A stretch of DNA of 64,000 nt from Facklamia lactis (GTDB lineage Bacteria > Bacillota > Bacilli > Lactobacillales > Aerococcaceae), in assembly GCF_015863205.1 (NCBI RefSeq), contig NZ_JACBXQ010000005.1:62001-126000 (forward strand). Direction: 5' to 3'. Every line of letters starts with the position of its first letter. Position 1 is the stretch's first letter. Below the pieces are notes generated by a model. It was not told the origin of the DNA, searched no databases, and saw only the letters and a list, made by a program, of their open reading frames with translations. Shown in pieces: positions 26,921 through 35,417 of the stretch. The position numbers and the translations under genes were made by a program.

Positions 26921-28165
26921 TTATCTTGCAGGTTTTCTTGATGCCATCATAAATATTAAAGTTCCTAATGCTAGAAGACCCGCACCTATATAGAATCCTA
27001 ATTCTCCGGAACCTGTCTTGTCAATTATCAAACCAGTTAACCATGGTGCAACAACTGAAGAAGACATACCGAAAAAGTTAAAAGTTCCAAGTGTCGAAGC
27101 CATTTTACCTTTAGAAGCTTTATCAGATACGAAAGATATTAGAACAGGATCTACGGCTAGTTTTCCTAAAAATCCATAAGCCAATAGAACCACAGCCAGT
27201 ATACCAGCGTTTGGTGCAAGGATTGATCCCGCTACTAAAACAAATGCAGCAATCTCTAAACCAATAATAATTTTTTCTTTATTAGACTTATGTTTATCAG
27301 ATAGATTCGCAAAGTATAAAGCCCCAGGTACAGCTGTCACAGCAATCATTGAAGTAATAATCCCGATCATTGAACCTGTAATACCACGTTCATTTTCTAA
27401 AAAGTTTGGCAACCAAGTGACTATTAAATAATAAGCATAGCAAGTGGTAAAGTATAAAAGATAAGAAGCAAGCAATTCTTTTCTAAAGAGTCCTTTTGAT
27501 TCCACAGATACAACTTCTTCTTGCTCTACTCCATCGTTATCAACAACCTCAACTGTTTGAGTTGGAACTTTTGAAGAATCAACAACCATAAGCGCAAACC
27601 AAATGACTAGAAAAACAATTAAACCTGCAGAAATCAATACCATTGTCTGCCAAGGTAACTGTAGTTGTTTCACGACAAATGAAGAACCAACCATCCCTAA
27701 AATCATACCGAGTGCAGAACCTGAGTTAACAATTGCTGTTGATAGACCTTTTTTCTCAGCCGGCACATGTTGAGCAGTCAAAGAGAAAGCAGCGCCATAG
27801 TAAGTTCCGCATCCTACCCCTGCGCAAACTGCTCCAATATAAATCATCATTAAATTTTGAGCAAAAGCAATAGAGAATACTCCCAAAGCAAAAATAATAA
27901 AGCCTGGAATCAATACTTTTTTCTGACCAAATTTATCTACAAGTAAACCCGATGGGATTTGAAGTGCTGTATATCCAAAGAAATAACAAGATGAGATCAA
28001 TCCCATTGCAGCATTACTTTGTTGCCCTATTGTCCCTTGAATTTCCTCATAGATTGGGGATAACATAGACCGATAGATCCAAATAATGGTCCACCCCATA
28101 CAAAATGTAAATACAATGCGTTTCCAATAATTTTCTGGATAACTTTTCTTAGTAACTTCCATCAT
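26921..28165 (-). CDS. MFS transporter, candidate allantoate/ureide importer
   Basis: A 414-residue, 12-helix major facilitator with the loop 2-3 signature GLLVDKFGQKK (G-x3-D-x-x-G-x-K/R) and a central charged loop near residue 200. It resembles the anion:cation symporter group, which includes hexuronate, tartrate and allantoate carriers. The gene begins 20 bases after the allC stop, with AAAGGAG and two adjacent ATGs, the second better spaced. Co-transcription with allantoate amidohydrolase suggests allantoate or allantoin uptake; this rests on context only. Confidence 0.82.
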   Translation of the reverse strand: MMEVTKKSYPENYWKRIVFTFCMGWTIIWIYRSMLSPIYEEIQGTIGQQSNAAMGLISSCYFFGYTALQIPSGLLVDKFGQKKVLIPGFIIFALGVFSIAFAQNLMMIYIGAVCAGVGCGTYYGAAFSLTAQHVPAEKKGLSTAIVNSGSALGMILGMVGSSFVVKQLQLPWQTMVLISAGLIVFLVIWFALMVVDSSKVPTQTVEVVDNDGVEQEEVVSVESKGLFRKELLASYLLYFTTCYAYYLIVTWLPNFLENERGITGSMIGIITSMIAVTAVPGALYFANLSDKHKSNKEKIIIGLEIAAFVLVAGSILAPNAGILAVVLLAYGFLGKLAVDPVLISFVSDKASKGKMASTLGTFNFFGMSSSVVAPWLTGLIIDKTGSGELGFYIGAGLLALGTLIFMMASRKPAR

Positions 28166-28185
28166 TTTCTCCTTTAATATGAAAT

Positions 28186-29412
28186 TTAATATGCTAGTTC
28201 TTTTAATGCTTCAGCTAAGGCTTGAACACCTTGCACAATATCTACCGCTTCTGTATGCTCCTCAGGATTATGACTGATCCCTTTAATAGAAGGAACAAAA
28301 ATCATAGCAGTTGGAACACGTGGAGCAAATATTTGTGAATCATGCCCGGCACCAGAATGCATGACCTGATAATTCAAACCATTCTGGTCACACACATTTT
28401 CTAAGACTGACACAATCTCCTGATCCATTGGAACAGGCTGTTCATCCATCCATAAGTTCAACTCAGCTTGAATCCCTTTTGCATCCGCATGCTTTTGAAT
28501 AACCTTCTCGATGTATTCAGCAAATTCATTCAAAGCCTTTTGATCGGTATGACGGGTATCAATTGAAAACTCAATTTCACCTGGTACAACATTCACAACA
28601 TTTGGTGTGACTTCAGCATGACCAAACGTTACCACAAGAGGATCACCGATTTCATTTGCCTTATCAATGACTTCCGTTACAATTCTTGCATAACTCTCTA
28701 CAACATCTTTACGATATTTCATTAATGTCGTTCCTGCATGATTTGCTTCACCATTTAATTTAACGGTGTAACGTTTCTGTCCAACAATCGCATTCACAAT
28801 ACCAACTTTTTTTCCAGAATTTTCTAAAAAGTTTCCTTGTTCAATATGTAATTCAATAAAAGCATCAAAGTTATTGAAACGGGGTGCCCCTGTTAGATAA
28901 CCAAAACCAGCTTCCGTCATGGCTGTTTCAAAAGGAACCTCTTTATTATCAGAAATATTCTCTACATCTTCTTTTTTAGCGATTCCAAATATATTTTTTG
29001 ACCCCCAAAAAGCATATGGGAATCGTGACCCTTCCTCTTCAGCCATCGAAACAATGCGTAAAGACTTTTTAGGCTGACCATACTCATCAACCAATGCCTT
29101 CATAGCCATATAAGCTGCCATGATCCCTAACTGTCCATCTAGACGTCCTCCGTCGACAACAGTATCCACATGAGAACCCGAAGCTATAATCGTTTCTGGT
29201 GATTCAGATCCTTCGATCGTTGCAAACATATTGCCTACTTCATCGAACTCGACTTTCATTCCGTCTTTTTCAAATAACTCTTTTAACGAATTTTGCGCTT
29301 TAACCCAAGATTCACTATATAATAATCGCGTCGTCCCCTTTCCTTCTTTATCCGAAATACTAGAAATCCAATCCATTTGGCGATCAATTTCTTCAGGTAA
29401 TATTTCAATCAT
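28186..29412 (-). CDS. allC: Allantoate amidohydrolase (M20 family)
   Basis: A 408-residue M20/Zn-dependent amidohydrolase. The metal ligands are visible in GSHVDTV (about 78-84), DGQLGI, the catalytic AEEEGSRF (about 124-131), ELHIEQG and the C-terminal SGAGHDSQ region. These segments are shared by AllC and N-carbamoyl-L-amino acid hydrolases. Given AllE, AllD and AllFGH nearby, conversion of allantoate to (S)-ureidoglycine, ammonia and CO2 is the best call. AAGGGGGAT precedes the ATG. It is first in a two-gene operon with an MFS carrier, behind a palindrome like that before allFG. Confidence 0.9.
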   Translation of the reverse strand: MIEILPEEIDRQMDWISSISDKEGKGTTRLLYSESWVKAQNSLKELFEKDGMKVEFDEVGNMFATIEGSESPETIIASGSHVDTVVDGGRLDGQLGIMAAYMAMKALVDEYGQPKKSLRIVSMAEEEGSRFPYAFWGSKNIFGIAKKEDVENISDNKEVPFETAMTEAGFGYLTGAPRFNNFDAFIELHIEQGNFLENSGKKVGIVNAIVGQKRYTVKLNGEANHAGTTLMKYRKDVVESYARIVTEVIDKANEIGDPLVVTFGHAEVTPNVVNVVPGEIEFSIDTRHTDQKALNEFAEYIEKVIQKHADAKGIQAELNLWMDEQPVPMDQEIVSVLENVCDQNGLNYQVMHSGAGHDSQIFAPRVPTAMIFVPSIKGISHNPEEHTEAVDIVQGVQALAEALKELAY

Positions 29413-29452
29413 TTCTCATAATCCCCCTTCATTTTCGTCCTTATTTCATTTT

Positions 29453-29475
29453 ATTGTAAAACGGTTTCAAAATCA
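29453..29475 (-). promoter_or_regulatory. allC -10 box and cre-like element
   Basis: TACAAT (minus strand, 29453-29458) lies about 40 bases before the allC start. TGTAAAACGGTTTCAA overlaps it and resembles a cre site, but with one extra base in the core. No consensus -35 is present. Confidence 0.35.
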
Positions 29476-29504
29476 TTGTTCATTCTGCTCATTATTAGAT
29501 TGTC

Positions 29505-29525
29505 TTTTGTTTAAAATGAACAAAA
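29505..29525. promoter_or_regulatory. Candidate PucR operator upstream of allC
   Basis: TTTTGTTT, five bases, then GAACAAAA: the same 8-5-8 design as 24529-24549 with one mismatch in one arm. Its centre is about 60 bases upstream of the allC -10 box, close to the 65 bases found before allFG, a distance usual for activator sites. Confidence 0.7.
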
Positions 29526-29568
29526 AATAGATAACATGGTTCTCTATTTCAAATATAATGATATCAAC

Positions 29569-29610
29569 TTAACTACTACACTAACAAAATTAACTACTAC
29601 ACTAACAAAA
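29569..29610. repeat. Tandem 21-bp direct repeat
   Basis: Two exact 21-base copies beginning TTAACTACTACAC lie head to tail, followed by the first five bases of a third. They lie about 160 bases upstream of allC, outside any gene. Confidence 0.85.
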
Positions 29611-30086
29611 TTAACGCTCAATTTTTTGAAAAATTTTAAACCTCTTTATAAAAATCTTTGGATAATACTAAAAAAATCAGAGAACCTAAGCCTCTGATTT
29701 CTTGTACTTTTTTCAACTCAACTAATCCCTATGAGAGTAATACATAATAAAATCCTCCAGAGCTCTTTCTTGGAGGATCTTTCTATTCTTCTCTAATTAA
29801 TTATAGAATACAATCTTTAAATTCAATCGCCCCTCTACGTTAATAAAAATCTTTCTCATCTTTATAAATAGCAAGACTAAATAAACGCATATTAGTTAAA
29901 ATAGAGTTTTGATGCCTATATTAAACCTGTTATGAGAATCGACCTAATGGATAGAAGTAATACTTTTTATATTATACTTTCGCATGATGACTTTCTTCCT
30001 TATAACTATCTTGTTTCTTTTTTAAAAAATAAATTTGAACGAAAATATTTGAAGTATCTATCGAAAGAACTTCTGATAGCTTTATA

Positions 30087-30581
30087 CTAGCCCTGCAGCT
30101 CCTTTATAATCCTTTCTTTAGTCTTAACTAACGATTGGTCTTCCTGTATCACGCGCTCTTGTATGATCTCCAAATAATCCTTCTCCTTCCACCATCTACG
30201 CATGGCCTCCTCACCAAATTCATAACGCTGAGCACGTCCCGCATGTCTTCTGAGCGTTTCTTCAAAGGTTAAGTCATAATAATAAGCATGAATGCTATCA
30301 CCATAAAGTTCACAAGCTCTTTCAAATAAGGATTGATACCAATTAGCATTTAAAATTCCTTCTAAGATTGTTAACTCACAGTGTTGATGACCATACTCGA
30401 GAAGGTCAATTAATAAATTTTCGGACAAATTCCCTTTTCCATCCTTGACCCTCAGCATCTCTCTTCTCACCATATCTTGAGAAATAAGAAGTGTATTTCT
30501 TCCAAATTCCTTCTGAATCTCTTTTGCCAGACTCGTCTTTCCACTTCCTGAATTTCCACGTATGATTAATAATTGCTTCAT
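30087..30581 (-). CDS. P-loop kinase of the uridine kinase/zeta-like type
   Basis: A 164-residue protein beginning LLIIRGNSGSGKTSLAKEI, a Walker A loop at about residues 8-15, followed by ISQDMVRREMLR (the acidic residue used by small kinases) and TILEGILN (Walker B-like). The lid region LRRHAGRAQRYEFG is rich in arginine. Such small kinases phosphorylate nucleosides, sugars or drugs; some are zeta-like, but no antitoxin gene is adjacent, so a toxin call is not supported. A terminator-like hairpin is on the far upstream side, so the gene is monocistronic. Confidence 0.75.
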   Translation of the reverse strand: MKQLLIIRGNSGSGKTSLAKEIQKEFGRNTLLISQDMVRREMLRVKDGKGNLSENLLIDLLEYGHQHCELTILEGILNANWYQSLFERACELYGDSIHAYYYDLTFEETLRRHAGRAQRYEFGEEAMRRWWKEKDYLEIIQERVIQEDQSLVKTKERIIKELQG

Positions 30582-30712
30582 CTCAACCCCCTACCTATTG
30601 TTACAGGCTAACTTGGCAATAACACCTTCCATACATAACAATGAAGACCTCCCATCTAACGGGTGGATTTTGTTTCGTACGCTCTGCCTGTCAATGGACT
30701 AAATTCCCAATC

Positions 30713-30758
30713 AATAAATGCCCCCTAAATCTGGATCAAGATTCAAGAGGCATTTATT
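30713..30758. terminator. Bidirectional long hairpin
   Basis: Outer arms AATAAATGCC and GGCATTTATT, with an inner pair AATCT/AGATT around GGATCA. It lies about 48 bases after the stop of the 54-residue membrane peptide gene and could end that transcript. The flanking T runs are short, so efficiency is uncertain. The rest of the 30582-30805 gap shows nothing recognisable. Confidence 0.65.
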
Positions 30759-30805
30759 TTCACCCTATGTTAATCAGATATATTCCCTTTTATATAACAA
30801 ATGTT

Positions 30806-30970
30806 CTAAAAAAGATCTCTCTTATATCTATAAAAATAAATACTGAATAAACATAGGCATATTATAAATGTAAACATATCTCTTTTTATAATCGAATACA
30901 CACTACCTATCATTGGAACCATAAAACTCAATAGAATGACTGCTTTTTCTTTTGGACTATAATTCTTCAT
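30806..30970 (-). CDS. Small membrane protein (54 aa), possible immunity partner
   Basis: A 54-residue peptide with two hydrophobic segments (about 9-25 and 31-46) and a basic C-terminus, YRYKRDLF. Its ATG overlaps the TAA stop of the upstream secreted-protein gene by one base, so the two are translationally coupled, with GGAGCGGGG as a possible ribosome site inside that gene. A short hydrophobic protein encoded right behind a secreted Gly/Ala-rich protein is the usual arrangement of bacteriocin immunity proteins. The family is not recognised. Confidence 0.6.
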   Translation of the reverse strand: MKNYSPKEKAVILLSFMVPMIGSVYSIIKRDMFTFIICLCLFSIYFYRYKRDLF

Positions 30971-31491
30971 TATTGTGGCCCCGCTTCTACAACTTGCCAA
31001 TTGCTTATTTTAAAATATACTCCCAAATCAGTCTCACCAGCTATTACTGCTGCAGTAACAGACAAGGATCCGGCCAGTTCCGCTCCTAGCCCCAGAACAA
31101 CAGCTGCTAATGCATCCGCCAAAAATGCGCCAGAATAATAATATTTTTTTATGAAAGATCTACTTACATAAATATTCCAAGAGCCACGATCTACTTTTTC
31201 AACTATAGTTACCCCTTCAAAGCTGGTTGTATAGAAATCTTCTGTTAATGGAATATCATATCCAATTTCTCTAAGAACCGTTTCCATTTGAGAATCTGTA
31301 ATATAATATACATCAGAATTAATATCAATGCCGATGCTTTCCAAGCATCTTGTACTCACACCGTCAGGACTAACGACAGGTGCTTCTACTTCATTTGCTT
31401 CATTAGCTTGGATTGGAATTGAATAAAATGCGCTTCCAAATAATATAGCAGACAGACCCACTAACATAACATTTTTAACTTTAAATATCAT
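30970..31491 (-). CDS. Secreted protein with hydrophobic Gly/Ala-rich C-terminal helix, bacteriocin-like
   Basis: A 173-residue exported protein; the ATG at 31491 is spaced from AAGGAG by nine bases, while the ATG at 31500 abuts it. A signal peptide ends near residue 29 (IQA). Next comes a 70-residue acidic part with one Cys (about 49), then SWNIYVSRSFIKKYYYSG, and a segment of about 30 Gly, Ala, Leu and Val residues (121-151) that could insert in a membrane. The tail LGVYFKISNWQ is beta-like. No known bacteriocin leader (double-Gly) is present. The coupled 54-residue membrane gene suggests a toxin-immunity pair, but the family is unknown to me. Confidence 0.6.
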   Translation of the reverse strand: MIFKVKNVMLVGLSAILFGSAFYSIPIQANEANEVEAPVVSPDGVSTRCLESIGIDINSDVYYITDSQMETVLREIGYDIPLTEDFYTTSFEGVTIVEKVDRGSWNIYVSRSFIKKYYYSGAFLADALAAVVLGLGAELAGSLSVTAAVIAGETDLGVYFKISNWQVVEAGPQ

Positions 31492-32023
31492 AGATAGCAT
31501 CTCCTTATCAATATCATTGAATCCGCTTTCTTATATATAATGTTATCATTCTATAAAGAGTAACATCAAGAGAATAATTAAACAAAATGATACTTTCATA
31601 GTAAATTAATATTTTTAAGGAAATAACAGATGTTCTATAACAAAACGAAATATGAGTTGATACAGATAACTCCGAATTTAGTTGATTTTGTACAGAATAT
31701 TATAAGCTAGATAAAATCACCTTAAATATTACAAAGCTTACTTTACTTCTATTCCTATAAGATTGCTCACTTTTTTATTATAAAAAATAATAAATAAATC
31801 ATTAATTCACCATAAACTTCATCAAATGATTTGAAACTCTACCTATATCAATAAAACCACCTACAAAAGCATTTTATTATTTTTTCAAATTAATCAACCA
31901 CCAACGCTCTTACCTATCCTTTTGTATCCTTCACTCATGCTATAATTTATTTTTGTAGGATTTAAACAAATTATCAATCAAAGTTGAACAGGACCAGAAA
32001 TAGATTGTAAAGGATGGAAGCGA
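31492..32023. other. 532-bp AT-rich gap
   Basis: Very AT-rich. On the minus strand near 31520-31560 a TTGATG...TATATA-type promoter for the secreted-protein gene is plausible. A ribosome site and start for the PHP gene lie at the right end. No open frame, hairpin or repeat of note was found between 31570 and 31960. Confidence 0.5.
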
Positions 32024-32644
32024 ATGATCGTTGATTTACATACCCATGAATTAAGAAACTCGCCAGATAGCCACCAAAAATTAGAGGATATTGTTGAAGA
32101 AGCAAAAGCAGCAGGGCTCGAAGGAATTGCCATTACAGACCATGACAGTATGGGGCTCAAGGAATTTGCTACGGAATACGCTAAGAAAGTCAATTTCCCT
32201 ATTTTTGTAGGGGTTGAATATTTCTCTTTACAAGGAGACATTATTGCTTTCGGAATTGATGAATTTCCTAAGGAAAGAATCAATGCCCAAGACTTTATCA
32301 ACTATGTTCATGAACAAGGAGGCGTCACCATTGCCTGTCATCCTTTTCGCAAAAACAATCGTGGCTTGGAAGAGCGCTTGGCTACGATTGAAAATTTAAC
32401 CTGTGTGGAAGTCTTGAATGGCTCTACTCTAAAAGAAGAAAATGATTTAGCCATGGAATATTGCACGAAACGTGGTTTTAAACCGACGGGCGGAAGCGAT
32501 TCACACTTTGTCGACCGGGTTGGGATCTATGCCACTAAATTAGAGGGTTATGCCCGGACGACAGAAGAATTGGTTGATCTAATCAAAAACGGTAAAACTG
32601 AACCGATAGAAGTTAAAGGTCCCATGCCATTTGATTGGATATAA
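32024..32644 (+). CDS. PHP-domain metallophosphoesterase
   Basis: A 206-residue PHP protein. The metal ligands appear in order: DLHTHE (about 4-9), TDHDS (about 38-42), a Glu in VGVEYF, ACHPFR (about 104-109) and GGSDSHF (about 162-168). These bind two or three metals and hydrolyse phosphate esters, as in 3',5'-nucleoside bisphosphate phosphatases or histidinol phosphatase relatives. No signal peptide, so it is cytoplasmic. GGATGG lies before the ATG and a terminator follows. The exact substrate is unknown. Confidence 0.85.
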   Translation: MIVDLHTHELRNSPDSHQKLEDIVEEAKAAGLEGIAITDHDSMGLKEFATEYAKKVNFPIFVGVEYFSLQGDIIAFGIDEFPKERINAQDFINYVHEQGGVTIACHPFRKNNRGLEERLATIENLTCVEVLNGSTLKEENDLAMEYCTKRGFKPTGGSDSHFVDRVGIYATKLEGYARTTEELVDLIKNGKTEPIEVKGPMPFDWI

Positions 32645-32647
32645 ACA

Positions 32648-32692
32648 ATCTCCTACTCCTTAGTATCCAACTAAGAGGTAGGAGATCTTTTT
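32648..32692 (+). terminator. Terminator of the PHP gene
   Basis: Arms ATCTCCTAC and GTAGGAGAT, extended by CTTAG/CTAAG pairing, and followed by CTTTTTTT. Confidence 0.88.
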
Positions 32693-32748
32693 TAATATTT
32701 AATCTGCACACCATCCATCACATAAAGCAAGAAAATATATTGATTCTC

Positions 32749-35196
32749 TTATTCTTCTGTTTCTACTGACAATATTTCTTCAGATACATACTCTTCAGCA
32801 CTTACCTCTTCCGTCATATCGAATCCTGTTATGTCCTCGTCATCCCTTACTTCATCTATAACAGTTTCTTCGCTGTAATCCATTGATGAATCGGAAGGAA
32901 CAACTGTTTCTTCTGAAATTTCTGATCTTTCTAACACTCCATCTACTGACTGTGTTTTATTAAATTCCAATTCTAATATTCCACTAAAAGGATTTGTCAA
33001 AGCATACGATTCTCCTTCACGTTTAGGACTATCCGCAAAAGTTCCGTCCAGAATCGGATCCAAAATTTCCGGAAAATCAGAATAGAAACTATCATACGAG
33101 ATGGCCTCTCGTTCAAAGAATGGAAGCTGAACCGACACCTCTTCTCCTTCTTGATCAAAATACTCACTAGAAAGACGGATCACCAATGTATCATTATCAG
33201 CTACTTCAGTCCTAGAAACAATGGATACTCCCTGATTCGCCAAACTTTCTATTGCTTGATTGTATGCATCTACGGCCTTTTGAATAGGATCTCCTTCATA
33301 CATTCCATCTTCTGCACGTGTATTAGTGTCAACGGCTACAAATTGATTACGTATATTTTTAATCGGATTCGCAAACTCAATTTTAACAATATCTTCTTCA
33401 AATGAAATCATGTATTGATCCATTATTAATGAATTCATTCCCCGATCCACTACATAACCTTGACGATTATGAGCCTCCATTTGTGTAATCAGACCAGATA
33501 AATCATAAATGCTATTTTCAGATAAATTAGCTATCCGTAAATTGTCCAATCCAACGATCGGGTTAGGATTTTCCACTCGATTTTGATAGGCAAAAAAGAC
33601 CCGCAATTTTTGCATGTCACTAATTGGAGTAATATCAACCACCTGATTCTTTGAAATATTCAGTTCTCTTAACTCTGTAAGGCCTGAAATTGCTTCAATA
33701 TTATCAATTTTGTTCTCATAAAGATGGAGATATTTAAGTTGGTTCAAACGACTTAAAGGACGAATATCTGAAACTTGATTATCGCGAATCGACAAAGCTT
33801 CTAAGTTCGCTAAATTCTCTAATGGCTTTAAGTCGGTAATATTTTTAGTCGAAATAACGAATAGAGCTCTTAATTTTGGCATTTCTGCCACAAGCGATAA
33901 ATCGTCTAAAGTATTTTGGCTGAGATCTAAAACTTCCATATTAGGTTTAAAACCTAAATCGTCAATTGAAGTTAACCTATTATGATCGACATTTAGATAT
34001 TTTAACGCTGAAAGAGGTTGAATGCCTTTTAGATTATCGATTTGATTGTCAAGCGCATAAAGATATTCTAATTGATCCATCTTCTCTAATCCTTCTAGAT
34101 CTTGAAGCTGATTATTATCGACAGTCAAATGCTTCAACTGAGTAAGGTTCTTAAGGTTCGCTAACGATTCAATATTATTTGAAGAAAGATTTAATTCTTG
34201 TAATTGAGATAAATCAGCCAAAAAGTCTATTTCTGCTAAACCATTCCCTGACAGCTGAACTGATTTCAAATTCTTTAAATTACCAAGAGCTTGATAATCA
34301 GCAACATCAGAATAAGAAATCTGTATCGTTTCTAAATTCTGAGCAGCCTCCAGACCCATCAATGATTGATCGGCTACGTCTTGGTCTTGATAGAGTAGAA
34401 TACTTCGAAAAGTCTTTAAATTCGCCATATCTTCATAAGTCGGTTGATAATGTTCCTCAGCATGGATCAAGGCTTTTGATGCGTCCCATAAATTGCTCGG
34501 GTCTTTCAAATGAGCAAGAACTTCTTGACGTAGAATCTCATTTGCAAATAACACCGGTTCGTTGGGATCAGGTTCAGTGGGGTGAGCTTCTTCAATTGTT
34601 GTTTCTTCCGCTACTTCCTCTGAAAGTTCATCACTTGTCTCTTTTACTTCCTCGATTAATTCCTCTTGTTCAGGGAACGTTAGATCTTCATCTGCCTTTC
34701 GTTCTTCTTCCATTGACTGATTCTCCAACCATTTCTCCTGAAGGACTTGATCAGAGTTGGGTAGAATCCCCGTTAAAACATCCCCTACTAAAAGTTCAGC
34801 CCCTACTGATAATTGATTCGCATCAGCTAGATCTTCTACCTCAATTTCAATCGCCTGGGCCAAAAGATCTAAATGATCACCAGGTTGCACTACATATACA
34901 GGAAGCCCCATATTCATTTGTCGCTGAATTTCTTCTTTCACTTCTTCCAAGGTTATGGATTTCCCAATCGATTCCTGTTCTTTTTTGATAGCCTGTAAAC
35001 TTTCTTCCTTCACAAGATCAAGGTTAATATACCAATCTTTCTCCTTGAATTTTGAAGCTTGTGGATCTAAATAAATCGCTAATATATCCACCGATTCTTC
35101 GGCATATACAGGGCACAACGACTGTCCCGTACTTGTCACTAACAAAGAACCTACTGTAAATAAAGCTAATAAAGTTTTACATTTTCTCCTTCTCAT
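32749..35196 (-). CDS. Exported LysM and leucine-rich-repeat surface protein
   Basis: An 815-residue exported protein. The signal peptide ends near residue 32 (VYA). A LysM domain (VYVVQPGDHLDLLAQ..., about 99-145) should bind peptidoglycan. A Glu-rich linker (about 150-210) leads to some 13-14 internalin-like leucine-rich repeats of 20-22 residues (about 255-570; repeats such as LQELNLSSNNIESL and LKYLNVDHNRLTSI). A unique C-terminal region of about 240 residues ends in an acidic Ser/Thr/Glu tail. There is no LPXTG motif, so LysM is the likely anchor. LRR proteins of this type bind host or partner proteins. It stands alone. Confidence 0.85.
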   Translation of the reverse strand: MRRRKCKTLLALFTVGSLLVTSTGQSLCPVYAEESVDILAIYLDPQASKFKEKDWYINLDLVKEESLQAIKKEQESIGKSITLEEVKEEIQRQMNMGLPVYVVQPGDHLDLLAQAIEIEVEDLADANQLSVGAELLVGDVLTGILPNSDQVLQEKWLENQSMEEERKADEDLTFPEQEELIEEVKETSDELSEEVAEETTIEEAHPTEPDPNEPVLFANEILRQEVLAHLKDPSNLWDASKALIHAEEHYQPTYEDMANLKTFRSILLYQDQDVADQSLMGLEAAQNLETIQISYSDVADYQALGNLKNLKSVQLSGNGLAEIDFLADLSQLQELNLSSNNIESLANLKNLTQLKHLTVDNNQLQDLEGLEKMDQLEYLYALDNQIDNLKGIQPLSALKYLNVDHNRLTSIDDLGFKPNMEVLDLSQNTLDDLSLVAEMPKLRALFVISTKNITDLKPLENLANLEALSIRDNQVSDIRPLSRLNQLKYLHLYENKIDNIEAISGLTELRELNISKNQVVDITPISDMQKLRVFFAYQNRVENPNPIVGLDNLRIANLSENSIYDLSGLITQMEAHNRQGYVVDRGMNSLIMDQYMISFEEDIVKIEFANPIKNIRNQFVAVDTNTRAEDGMYEGDPIQKAVDAYNQAIESLANQGVSIVSRTEVADNDTLVIRLSSEYFDQEGEEVSVQLPFFEREAISYDSFYSDFPEILDPILDGTFADSPKREGESYALTNPFSGILELEFNKTQSVDGVLERSEISEETVVPSDSSMDYSEETVIDEVRDDEDITGFDMTEEVSAEEYVSEEILSVETEE

Positions 35197-35417
35197 TTCA
35201 TCATCCCATCCTCATCATATTAAGCAAAAAAATGCCTTCAAAACGATCATAGCACAACAAATCAAAATTTATATATAGAGATGTGAACTATTAGTTTTTA
35301 TTATAAATTTTTTTGGTTTAGATCCTTGATCTCTTTCCCCATTCACGACTAAATCCTATTTCGTTACTTTTGCTACTATTACTGATATAATACTGCCATT
35401 ATCTAAAGGAGGATACG

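Larger units (their letters stand above)
29413..30086. other. 674-bp gene-free region upstream of allC
   Basis: Besides the palindrome and tandem repeat listed separately, this AT-rich stretch holds two hairpins. AAATCAGAG/CTCTGATTT (29674-29700) has a T run on the minus strand. ATCCTCCA/TGGAGGAT (29752-29778) is followed by CTTTCTATTCTT on the plus strand. Both look like terminators, yet no gene directly abuts them; the nearest minus-strand gene ends at 30087. No translated frame in 29780-30086 looks like a gene. Confidence 0.6.

Noticed and set aside
29413-30086. Mobile-element or transposase remnant in the AT-rich gap
   Set aside because: No terminal inverted repeats, target duplications or transposase-like residues were found, only terminator-like hairpins and a 21-bp tandem repeat.
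30087-30581. Zeta-toxin of a toxin-antitoxin pair
   Set aside because: The Walker motif and size fit small kinases in general, but no epsilon-like antitoxin gene is adjacent and no zeta-specific residues are evident.
30641-30850. 69-codon plus-strand frame in the 30.6-30.85 kb gap
   Set aside because: It runs through a terminator hairpin, lacks a ribosome site and gives no recognisable protein.
34179-34988. 269-codon plus-strand frame opposite the LysM-LRR gene
   Set aside because: Leu/Pro-rich text produced by the antisense of Leu/Asp/Glu-rich repeats; no ribosome site or family match.
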